Below are positions 55,430-64,000 of a DNA stretch of 64,000 nucleotides, in pieces. The notes below the pieces were generated by a model that saw only the letters and a list, made by a program, of their open reading frames with translations, had not been told where the DNA came from and did not search any database. Positions within the stretch are counted from its first letter, which is position 1, and every line of letters begins with the position of its first letter. The stretch is from Rana temporaria (lineage: Eukaryota > Chordata > Amphibia > Anura > Ranidae). A program made the translations under genes and the position numbers. The stretch lies in assembly GCF_905171775.1 (NCBI RefSeq), contig NC_053489.1, positions 146,779,642 to 146,843,641 on the forward strand, read 5' to 3'.

Positions 55430-56493
55430 ATGGCGCTGGACGCCATTCACGTTCACTTAGAAGCAAATGACAGATTTAACCGTGAGGCCATCCTGAAATT
55501 AACCACAATCCTTCAGGAGGATCTCACCAGCCCAACACAACGCTCCCATTCACTGCAGCCACTCCTCAAAGTACTGGCAACTCTGCATTTTCTTGCCACT
55601 GGCTCTTTCCAACGCACAAGTGGAGGCGTGGCTGGGATGGCACAATCCTCCATCAGCAGGTGTGTGCACCAAGTGGTCCCTGCAATCCTGCGGCGCATGG
55701 GAAATCAATTTCAAAAACCCACCCAGGAGGACCAGCGTTTGAAGACCATGACAGACTTCTATCACATTGCCAGATTTCCACGCACCATCGGGGCCATTGA
55801 TTGTACCCATGTGGCACTACAACCCCCCCATGATACTGAGCACATGTTCCGGAATCGTAAAGGCTGGCATTCCATAAATGTGCAGGTGATCGTAGATGCC
55901 CATGGCCTCATCTGGCACGTCTGTGCTAAATTTCCGGGATCCTGCCATGACAGCTATATTTTCCGGCAGACCCAGATCTCCAGAGATTTGGACCAGAACA
56001 TGTATGGAGACAGCTGGCTGATTGGTGAGTGACATGTGTGTCAGGTATGTCCCCCCCATGATGCTGACATCACAAGGGGCACATGCATGACTAATATCCT
56101 CCTGTCTTTTCCCTTACAGGTGACTCTGGATATGCCCTGGGACCTCACATGATGACCCCATTCAGGAACCCCCAAACCCCAGGAGAGCAACGCTACAACC
56201 AGGCGCACATACGTACCCGGGGAGTGGTTGAACGTACATTTGGGCTTATGAAGTCCCGCTTCAGATGCCTGGATAAGTCTGGGGGTACACTGCTGTATTC
56301 CCCATACTTTGTGTGCCAAATAATTGGGGCATGTTGTATACTCCACAACTTTGCCCTGAGAAGGGGACTGCATATTGACTTATGTGATGACCTGACCCCC
56401 GACCCAGGCAATACCCCCCCAACCAACTCTACCCGGTCTGCTGAGGGCACAGCAGCCAGGAGACGCCTTGCAGAAGGCATTTTTCCCCAGTAA
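55430..56493 (+). CDS. Harbinger (HARBI1-like) DDE transposase, two exons
   Basis: RNase-H-fold transposase that cuts and inserts the element, in the nucleus, with the partner Myb-like protein. Exons 55430-56024 and 56120-56493 join to 322 codons with no stop. A helix-turn-helix-like block GMAQSSISRCVHQVV is at 69-83. Catalytic residues: D124 in GAIDCTH, D200 in GDSGY (created across the splice junction) and E236 in VVERTFG. The C-terminal GACCILHNF block is typical. HARBI1 is about 350 residues, so the N-terminus is short by some tens. The first ~14 residues come from subterminal sequence shared with MITEs, and TGA stands directly before the ATG at 55430. The N-terminus may therefore be deleted, or start in an unseen upstream exon. 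Confidence 0.88.
56025..56119 (+). other. Transposase intron, 95 bp
   Basis: Donor GTGAGT at 56025 and acceptor TTTTCCCTTACAG ending at 56119. Splicing gives W-L-I-G-D-S-G-Y, the conserved Harbinger motif; without it the frame stops at 56030-56032. That restores the family motif exactly, so the intron call is strong. Confidence 0.92.
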
Positions 56494-56548
56494 ACGTACA
56501 TGAATAATGTCACAATAAGAATGTATCTTTTCCCTGTAAATGCACTTC

Positions 56549-56554
56549 AATAAA
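56549..56554 (+). terminator. AATAAA poly(A) signal of transposase
   Basis: AATAAA 56 bp after the transposase stop and ahead of the convergent gene's end. Confidence 0.7.
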
Positions 56555-56964
56555 ATCACAATGATAATGCATGAATGCACACCACTGTGGTCCCTTGCAC
56601 AGACACATCACATGCACATCGAATTGGATTAGATCCAAGTCCCCCCCCCCCCCTTTGGGACTTGGGAGCAGTAACGCCACGCCACGGCTCCAATTATGTC
56701 ACTGTGCATTCATACACCATTCAGGAACCTGGGATTGCACTACTCCCTGGTCCTGGGGATCCCTACTCCACCAAAACTGAGGGTGACACCCTTAATTTAT
56801 CAGGAATGCCACCCCCCCCCACATTCACACATCATTCACACACATAAATCAAATCATAAGTACAGAAGACCAAGTTAAATAATAAAAAAAAAAAAATGCA
56901 TAAACAAAAAAAAAAAAGTATCCCTGCTAATTAATTAGCGGCGCCTATTGCTACGCCTTGGCTG

Positions 56965-57060
56965 GGCAGGGGCACGGGCAGAGGCACGGGCAGGGGCACG
57001 GGCAGGGGCACGGGCAGGGGCACGGCCACGGGCACGGGCACGGCCACGCCGTCGCGGAGG
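56965..57060. repeat. GGGCACGGGCAG hexamer/dodecamer array
   Basis: Tandem GGCACGGGCAGG units that encode the VPLP repeat tail of the Myb-like protein on the minus strand. Neighbouring 57075-57160 repeats GGTGAGCTGGGGAAGGAGGA three times. Confidence 0.93.
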
Positions 57061-57904
57061 ATGTCCATTGGGGGGGGTGAGCTGGGGAAGGAGGAGCCTC
57101 CTGGGGGGGTGAGCTGGGGAAGGAGGAGCCTCCTGGGGGGGTGAGCTGGGGAAGGAGGAGCCGCCCCTGCTGGCCTGCCCTCCATGGCCCCTGCAATTCG
57201 AGTGAGACAGGCAGTGAGGGCAGCCGCATTGGCCTGGCCAGACCTTGTATTGTCCTGCACAGCCTGGGTCAGGGCACTCAGCTCATGGGCCACGCGTGTT
57301 GTGGCGGTCTGTATGTCGTTCAAACATGTAATGACCGCCGTTGAGTTGGTGGCCACATCACCGAGTGCCTCCATCATTTCACCCTGGCTGTGCTCCATCT
57401 GGGTAATTTTTTCAAGTATTTTCCCAAGAGTGCGGGTCTGCCGGGCATTGTCCTTCACCACACTGGCCGACAGACGCTCGCCCACAGCCACGGTCTCCTG
57501 GGTTGGCCCCCTGGCTGCCGCTGAGTCTTGCGGGCCTGGAGGAGGGGAGAGAGTGACCCTTGTGACTGGAGGCCTGTTGGGGGAGAAGTGGGAGGGGCTA
57601 CCCCTGATGGTGGCCTGACTGGTGCCAGCCTCAGGGGTAGCCTCAGGGGAAGACTCAAAGGTCATCATATCAGTGGCCAGGAGGACTTCCCGGCCAATCT
57701 GCATATTTTCGTCCTCCTCCCCCTCATCATCCTCCTCCCACTCATCCTCCTCCCCTCAACCTCCTCATGAGGGGAGGTTTGGCCAATCCCCTCCCCTGGG
57801 GAATCCTGCCCTTCTTGGGACTCATCATCAGCCTGTCTTGGGGGTGGTGCAGCAGCCTGGCCCGATGGGCCTGCAACCTCCTGGCCTGCAACCTCCTGGC
57901 CATC

Positions 57905-58012
57905 TGTGGAGGACACAAAACAATCACATGTTTGAGGAACCACACACTTGGCACATCTTCCCTTCCCCCACCCACACATGCTAATCAACAGAGATTCCAA
58001 AAAAAAACGTAC
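57905..58012 (-). other. Intron of Myb-like gene, 108 bp
   Basis: Donor GTACGT (minus strand, from 58012) and acceptor TGTCCTCCACAG ending at 57905. Splicing joins ...RRT-D-GQEVA in an open frame. Confidence 0.75.
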
Positions 58013-58410
58013 CTGTCCTCCTCGGAACATCTGACGTATAGCCAGGCAGGCCCACCACCTGCTGTGGGTGGAAACACTGGGCCACTGCCCATTCCTCCTC
58101 CGTCAGTCTGATTGGGCAGGGTCCCCCTCCTCCAGTGCCCCTGGTATGGGCGTCGATCCTTGCCATCTTATTCCGGACGACGCTCCTCAGATCATTTATT
58201 TTTTTCTGTATGCCAGCGGGGGTCCTGGTCTCCCCCCCCCCCCGCCGCATTGATCTGGTCCGTGATTTTTTTAATAAGCAGTCTCCTCCTGGCCGGGGTG
58301 GTGTTCTGGCTCTCAGGGCCATGCAGAAATCGCCCATATTTCACAATGCCCCGAGCAAGAATTTGCTTCTCTCCCAGGGTGAAATTAAGCTTCCTGCGTT
58401 TGGGGGGCAT

Positions 58411-59150
58411 CACATACACCACCCAGCAACAACAAACACACCCGACAAACAATCTAGAATACACACCCAAAAACCAGACAAAAAGATACACCACAAAAAA
58501 CTAAAACAAATCTAAACACACAAGGACACAGCTAATATAAATTCAAAAACAAACAAACACGCACAAACAAAACAAAAAAAAAAAAACACCAAAAAACAAT
58601 CAGCAAAAACACTAACAAACAAATTAAATAAAGACACTTCGCAAAAACAAACAACAACTAGACTCTCCAACTCCTCAAACACTTTTCTCACAAACACAAC
58701 TTACCAACACACAAACAAACAGAGCAGAAGCAAATTGCTCATGGAAGGGGAACAATGGGATATACTTTTGCAAGGGAAGTGTGTGTGTGTGGGCCTTTTT
58801 AGACACAGGGCGATCCTCAAACTAAGTACACTTGGCCTTTTACCTATCTCACTGATTGCGCCGAGACCAGTTCTGCACATGCCCAGTGAGGTCCCGATTC
58901 GTGCGCGCATGCGCAGTACGGCCGGCGCCTCATTTGCATGGGGTCGCGGCTCATTACAATGAAGCACACCCACTTCCTTCCCACTTGCAAAAACCCTGCC
59001 TTACGCCTCTGAATTTAAGTTACGCTGGCGCAAATTTAGACGCAAATGCGCTGTGGATACGGCACTTACGACACCAACTTAGGGCAACGTAACTTAAATG
59101 ACATAAGTTAGGACAAACTAAATTTGCACCGCTGGCTGAGGATCTGGCCC
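58411..59150. other. Harbinger right subterminal and Myb 5' region
   Basis: 58430-58720 is A/C-rich without a supported gene and is probably the Myb gene's 5' UTR or promoter. 58850-59150 contains CGCATGCGCAGTACGGCCGG and GTAACTTAAAT, which recur in the right halves of the Harbinger-like MITEs. Confidence 0.6.
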
Positions 59151-59685
59151 ACTGTCCCTATCCCAAGTCTGTCCCCGGTTTTGTCCCCGGATTTGATTTC
59201 AACAGGAGCTGGGGCAATTTTCAAATACAGTCAGTGCAGAATAAAATAAAAAAAACCTGAATTACACACCCCCACTTCTACTAGCTTAGGGGGGTGTATT
59301 TTTTCCATTATCTGTGTCCCTTTCTGATAATGATGTGCTGGTCGGAGCAGAGGGACTATTTCTTCAGTTTCCGGTGCATGCCCATTCAGCTCCACTCGCA
59401 TGTTCTTCTGCCTTGGCTCAAGTCCCGGCCAGCCGCCTGCCTGTTTATCTCCTTGCTGAGTGAGACTTGAGAGGCTGTGAGACGGTTGGCGGCAGCGATG
59501 GGCAGAGAGAGGCAGCTGAGCACAGCTGACGGGGGTGTCTGTGAATAGACTACAGTGCACTTTGTCTGTCTCCCTGGTATATTGGTCATAAATTAATAAA
59601 ATCAGCACCCAGCAGCCATGTTATGTGACAGAGCCATGATAGAGTGCCTGCTGCCTGTGAGATATCATAATGCTGATGATCTTAA
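59151..59685. other. No gene recognised; GTCCCCGG repeats
   Basis: TGTCCCCGG words at 59169-59190 resemble those at 54353 and 60176 and may belong to the possible host element. Otherwise non-coding. Confidence 0.4.
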
Positions 59686-60175
59686 CCAGTTGCAGATTGC
59701 CTGATAGCAGATTTACTGCTACAGGGTGGTCGCGCTGCAAAGGATCATGTATACATGTGATCCTGCCTTTCTGGGTCCACCGGTACCCGCTGATCGTTAT
59801 GTACACAGGCAGAACAGTGGTCTGCCTATGTATACAAGGCAGATCGCCGTTCTTTCAGTATGGAAGACATTGATCCTGTTTTCCTACAAAGCAGTTACAG
59901 GTATCTATGTTTTCCCTTAGTAAAAGCACCTCCCCACAGTAAGAAAACACTTTCTAGGTACACATTTAGCCCTTTGATTACCCCTAATGTTAACCCTATC
60001 CCAGCCAGTGTCATTAGTACAGTGACAGTAGATATTCTTAGCACTGATCACTGTAGTGTCACTGGTTCCCACAAAGTTTCAAAAGTGTCATATACTGTAG
60101 TGTCCTATTTGTCCGCCCAATATCGCTGTCCCGATATGAGTCGCTGATTGCCGCCATTACTAGTAAAAGAAAAAT
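59686..60175. mobile_element. TTAA-type repeat, left-hand fragment
   Basis: TTAA at 59682-59685 is followed by CCAGTTGCAGATTGCC. ACCCCTAATGTTAACCCTAT, AGCCAGTGTCATTAGTACAG and CCGCCATTACTAGTAAAA match the left half of 43679-44505. The right half is absent. Confidence 0.7.
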
Positions 60176-60212
60176 GTCCCCGGATCTCATTTTGAAAATC
60201 TGGTCACCTTAT

Positions 60213-61232
60213 TCTAAGGCAGCAGAAAGGTTTAATGATAAGAGTACTGAGTAGTGGCCTTTGGATTCAGATGTTAGTAAAAGGTTAATGAATAGGGATA
60301 AGCTGAGAGTTCAGTACAAAACTAAGTTCAGACCGAACTTTAGCTGTTTGAATGCTCACATTAAATTTAAACTTAGGGACATTTGGCAGGAATTGCCCCA
60401 CCAAACATCCCATAATGCAATGCAAATGCTGTCATTGTCCAAAGTATTGACCTGAGCTCACAGTTGTCAATGTGTGAGAGTTTGGTGTGAGGAACAGCAA
60501 AAAACATTTCAGGAAGAGGAAGTTTGCAGTGTAGTATGCTACTACTTCTATACAGTGCTAACAACAGCACGATATTCAACACTTTTCAGTGATACTACTT
60601 TCAAGTGAATTGCAGTTTGTGCAGCTAAAGAGAGTGGAGTGTAAACCTACTGCTTGATGATGCCATTGCGTCCTGGCCCCATTCTACATCAAAAGTTGAC
60701 ATCCTCAAGGAAACAATGAAATACATAGGGACAATGACACAGATCATTATCACATATGTCATGCTGATTGGAACTGTGGTTGGCTGGCACTTTCATTATT
60801 CGCTTGGGAATGCATTTCAAATGTAAGTTTGATTTTACTTGTTTTTAATAATAACGTGTTTTTGCAGATTCAAATTATTGTGGACATATTTTCCTTTATT
60901 AATACATGGTTGGTACAAATGCGAGTTGGAAATGTAACCCCTGATGTGCCTTGGAGGAGTTGTGCTGGATGATTATCACAAACATGCCTGTGATGTCCAC
61001 TCTGTAATTGGGGGTCATGATGTTTTGGTAAATGTTTTTCCACTTGAGCACTTTGATCATTTGGAATGATTTAAACTTTGAGTAACACTTTCACAGAAGT
61101 TGTGGATTCTCTATTACTCTGTCACTTGAGTAAAGGCACAATTTGAACTTTCTTATATGTGTTCACTTTTAAATGTTTCCAGGTATAGCAATACACTGTG
61201 CTATGCTGTATATTATTTTTTTGCACTGTATG
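60213..61232. other. No established gene; one small open frame with a TM-like stretch
   Basis: 60716-60826 encodes 36 residues including IIITYVMLIGTVVGW, a hydrophobic stretch long enough to span a membrane. A GTAAGT donor-like word lies at 60823-60828, and the frame stays open upstream to about 60630, so it could also be an internal exon. I do not recognise it, and chance is the default explanation. Confidence 0.25.
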
Positions 61233-61336
61233 TACAGTGCCTTGAAAAAGTATTAATACCACTTGAATTTTTCCACATTTTGTTATCTTACGACCAAAAA
61301 GGTAAATGTATTTTATTGGGATTTTATGTGATAGAC

Positions 61337-63955
61337 CAGGGGTCTCCAAACCCCAGCCCGCGGGCCACATATGGCTTGCTTGTCTGTTTTATCCGGCCCG
61401 CAGTGTAAACAAAGCCGCCCATGCTGCCACGCCGTTTTTTTAAACAAGGGAAGCCACGCCGTTTTTTAACATTGGCTGCTGCCTTGGACCGCTGAGGTAT
61501 GGCACCTCCCCTCTTCCCGCCTGCTGTTTAAAGTTACGATCCTTCCATGAGTAACGTCACAGGCGCGGCACCTCCCCTCTTCCTGCCCGCGCTACACTCG
61601 TGGAAGGATCGTTAATTCAAACCACGAGCGGGAAGAGGGGAGGTGCCGCACCTGTGACATCACTTGTGGAAGGATTGTAACTTGAAACAGCAGGCGGGAA
61701 GAGGGGAGGTGCCAGGCATGTGACATCACTCGTGGAAGGATTGTAACTTCAAACAGCAGGCGGGAAGAGGGGAGGTGCCACGCCTTGGAGACGGGAGCTG
61801 CAGAAAAGCTGCAGAAGAGCTGAAGTCCACTAGTACAGAGGTAAGAGGTTGATGATCATATTACTAATAAGCACACTACAGGGGAGATTGCTACATTACT
61901 GTGCTGATGGGGATATTACTGGGTACATTACTGTGCTGATGGGAACATTGCTGGGGACACCTCTGATGGGAACAGCGCTGACGGGGACACCGGTGTCCCC
62001 ATCGTTGTGTTCCCATCAGTGGTGTCCCCATTGCGGTGTCCCTATCAGGGGCGTCCCCATCAGCGGCGTCCCCATCAGCGGCGTCCCCATCATCTGCGCC
62101 ACCATCATTGGCACCACCATCATCGGCGCCACCATCAGCGGTGTTCCCATCATTGGTGTCCCCATCATTGGTGTCCCCATCAGTGGTGTCACCATCAGTG
62201 GCGTCCCCAACAGTGGCATGCCCATCATCGGTGTGCCCATCAGCGGTGTCTCCATCAGCAATGATGGGGACACTGGTGATGGGGATGCTGCTAATGGGGA
62301 CATCGATGATGGGGACACCGATGATGGGTACATGGGTCACTGCTGATGGGGACACCACTGAAGGTGACACTGATGGGGACACTGCTGATGGGGACACCGC
62401 TGATGGGGACATTGCTGATGGGGACACTGCTAATGGGGACACTGCTGATGGGGACATGGGGTCACTGCTGATTGGGATGCTGCTGATGGGGACGCTGCTG
62501 ATGGGGACATGGGGTCACTGCTGATGGGGACAACGATGAGGACACCGCTGATAGGGACACTGCTGATGGGGACATGGGGTCACTGCTGATGGGGACACTG
62601 CTGATGGGGGCACCGCTGATGGGGACATGGGGTCACTGCTGATGAGGACACAGCTGATGGGGACACTGCTGATGGAGACATGGGGTCACTGCTGATGGGG
62701 GCACCGCTGATGGGGACATAGGGTCACTTCTGATGGAGACACTGATGAGGACACCGGTGTCCCCATCAGCATTGTCCCCATCAGCGGTGTCACCATCAGT
62801 GGTGTCCCCATCAGCAGCGTCCCCATCAGCGTGCACATCAGATACATAACTTTTTTTTCGGCCCCCGAATACTAGTAAAATCTACAATGTGGCCCTCGTG
62901 TTGAAAAGTTCATTATGATCATATTACTAATAAGCACACTACAGGGAAGATTGCTACATTACTGTGCTGATGGGGATATTACTGGGTACATTACTGTGCT
63001 GATGGGAACATTGCTGGGGACACCTCTGATGGGAACAGCGCTGATGGGGACACCGGTGTCCCCATCGTTGTGTTCCCATCAGTGGTGTCCCCATTGCGGT
63101 GTCCCCATCAGCGGCGTCCCCATCATCTGTGCCACCATCATTGGCACCACCATCATCGGCGCCACCATCAGCCGTGTTCCCATCATTGGTGTCCCCATCA
63201 TTGGTGTCCCCATCAGTGGTGTTGCCATCAGTGGCGTCCCCAACAGTGGCATGCCCATCATCGGTGTGCCCATCAGCGGTGTCTCCATCAGCAATGATGG
63301 AGACACTGGTGATGGGGATGCTGCTAATGGGGACATCGATGATGGGGACACCGATGATGGGTACATGGGTCACTGCTGATGGGGACACCACTGAAGGTGA
63401 CACTGATGGGGACACTGCTGATGGGGACACCGCTGATGGGGACACTGCTGATGGGGACACTGCTAATGGGGACACTGCTGATGGGGACATGGGGTCACTG
63501 CTGATTGGGATGCTGCTGATGGGGACGCTGCTGATGGGGACATGGGGTCACTGCTGATGGGGACAACGATGAGGACACCGCTGATAGGGACACTGCTGAT
63601 GGGGACATGGGGTCACTGCTAATGGGGACACTGCTGATGGGGGCACCGCTGATGGGGACATGGGGTCACTGCTGATGAGGACACAGCTGATGGGGACACT
63701 GCTGATGGAGACATGGGGTCACTGCTGATGGGGGCACCGCTGATGGGGACATAGGGTCACTTCTGATGGAGACACTGATGAGGACACCGGTGTCCCCATC
63801 AGCATTGTCCCCATCAGCGGTGTCACCATCAGTGGTGTCCCCATCAGCAGCGTCCCCATCAGCGTGCACATCAGATACATAACTTTTTTTTCGGCCCCCG
63901 AATACTAGTAAAATCTACAATGTGGCCCTCGTGTTGAAAAGTTTGGAGACCCCTG
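61337..63955. mobile_element. hAT-type non-autonomous element, 2.6 kb
   Basis: The ends CAGGGGTCTCCAAACC and GTTTGGAGACCCCTG are inverted, and a perfect 8-bp duplication TGATAGAC lies at 61329-61336 and 63956-63963. The left 500 bp holds direct and inverted copies of GGGAAGAGGGGAGGTGCC. The rest is a large tandem duplication of a minisatellite block. No transposase frame. Confidence 0.93.
61852..63942. repeat. ~1.03-kb tandem duplication of GATGGGGACAC minisatellite
   Basis: Two copies, about 61852-62909 and 62917-63942, are nearly identical. The first has roughly 30 extra bases of CATCAGCGGCGTCCC-type units near 62050-62090. Each copy runs from GATCATATTACTAATAAGCA to CCCTCGTGTTGAAAAG and contains opposed GGTGTCCCCATCA and TGATGGGGACACC arrays. 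The right boundary of copy 1 reproduces the element's right subterminal sequence. Long frames rich in DGDT or MSPSAV are array artefacts. Confidence 0.94.
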
Positions 63956-64000
63956 TGATAGACCAACACAAAGTGGCACATGATTGTGAAGTGGAACGAA

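Larger units (their letters stand above)
56931..58410 (-). pseudogene. Harbinger Myb/SANT-like protein, two 1-base frameshifts
   Basis: This is the second PIF/Harbinger protein, which in known systems binds the element ends and helps import the transposase into the nucleus. ATG is at 58410. Exon 1 (58410-58013) starts MPPKRRKLNFTLGEKQIL, then ARRRLLIKKITDQINAAGG and PAGIQKKINDLRSVVRNKM, the three-helix Myb/SANT-like domain of the NAIF1 type. Donor GTACGT is at 58012; exon 2 (57904-56931) is acidic (EEDEWEEDDEGEEDEN), then a helical segment KILEKITQMEHSQGEMME, then a proline/valine repeat tail of VPLP units. Frame is lost in a 12-C run (58232-58243, plus strand) and again by one base near 57757. 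Both sit at homopolymers, so assembly error is possible. About 455 residues if corrected. Confidence 0.82.
55020..59150 (+). mobile_element. PIF/Harbinger DNA transposon with two convergent genes
   Basis: A 4.13-kb element. The left end GGGCCAGATTCAAGAAGCAC and right end GAGGATCTGGCCC are inverted over the first ten or so bases. It carries the two-gene set that defines PIF/Harbinger elements: DDE transposase (plus strand, 55430-56493) and Myb/SANT-like protein (minus strand, 58410-56931). The 3-bp flanks AAT and ACT do not match exactly, which suggests some age. Subterminal blocks 55380-55470 and 58850-59100 are shared with MITEs at 16256, 28159, 37993 and 42766. Confidence 0.92.
54341..60212. 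mobile_element. Possible TIR element hosting the Harbinger insertion
   Basis: AGGGTGACCAAGTGTCCCCG at 54341 and GTCCCCGGATCTCATT...CTGGTCACCT at 60176-60210 look like opposite ends (GGTGACCA / TGGTCACC with GTCCCC). If so, the Harbinger element and a TTAA fragment (59686-60175) are nested inside. The flanking octamers match only loosely, so this pairing is tentative. Confidence 0.4.
61235..64000. mobile_element. Tc1-type transposon end, split by hAT element, runs off window
   Basis: After TA at 61233-61234, CAGTGCCTTGAAAAAGTATT is a Tc1 terminus I recognise. It continues to 61336 (GGGATTTTATGTGATAGAC) and resumes after the hAT insertion at 63964 (CAACACAAAGTGGCACATGA) to the window end. Its transposase, if any, lies outside. 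Confidence 0.88.

Noticed and set aside
57184..57984. Plus-strand frames opposite the Myb-like gene
   Set aside because: They are shadows of the minus-strand gene, whose spliced frame carries a recognisable Myb/SANT-like domain.
58411..58494. 28-residue N-terminal extension VYLFVWFLGVYSRLF before the Myb-like ATG
   Set aside because: It is encoded by the low-complexity upstream region. The basic MPPKRRK start at 58410 fits the family better.
61849..63869. Frames rich in DGDTADGD, MSPSAVSP or GVPISGV on both strands
   Set aside because: These follow the GATGGGGACAC array in all frames. They appear in duplicate because the block is duplicated.

Overview
The window reads as vertebrate, almost certainly anuran and probably ranoid-frog, repeat DNA. 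I infer this from several L1/Tx1-clade LINE copies, Tc1-type elements, and a TTAA-flanked 'TTAACCACTT' repeat family with internal GGCACTGAT minisatellites that I recall as typical of ranid frogs (recollection, not a search). No host gene exons could be supported. Nearly every recognisable coding segment belongs to a transposable element.

Layout. 1-3296: LINE ORF2 remnant. 3.8-6.2 kb: a Tc1 remnant interrupted by a TTCG-rich TA-flanked MITE, followed by a second TA MITE. 7.6-9.3 kb: unclassified repeat and a minisatellite. 9.6-12.5 kb: foldback element with ~425-bp inverted arms and a 15-bp direct repeat at its borders, itself carrying another TIR element. 12.5-15 kb: GGCACTGAT array and two LINE 3' fragments. 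15.9-17.1 kb: three GATA tracts and a Harbinger-like MITE. 17.66-28.93 kb: a ~0.7-kb TTAA element stretched to 11.3 kb by nested insertions, including a complete 7.6-kb minus-strand L1/Tx1-clade LINE whose two ORFs are both open. 28.9-43.2 kb: dense MITEs of four types (TTAA, TA, TTA and 8-bp-TSD hAT). 43.2-47.5 kb: Tc1 copy split by three later insertions, one a 1.5-kb foldback. 48.5-54.3 kb: MITEs, possible LTRs, a CR1/L2-like fragment and a short hairpin. 55.02-59.15 kb: PIF/Harbinger transposon with an open, spliced DDE transposase and a convergent Myb/SANT-like gene broken by two single-base shifts. 61.2-64 kb: Tc1 terminus interrupted by a 2.6-kb hAT-type element that contains a ~1.03-kb tandem duplication.

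How parts fit together. The LINE and the Harbinger element are the only encoded machineries that look near-complete. The Harbinger-like MITEs share terminal and subterminal sequence with the autonomous copy and were probably mobilised by such elements. Nesting gives a relative chronology that can be read directly from split target-site duplications. The most unusual pattern is three foldback elements, different in sequence, that share one design: long inverted arms, a loop, a unique right-hand tail and 12-15-bp direct repeats at the borders. Such repeats are too long for ordinary cut-and-paste transposition.
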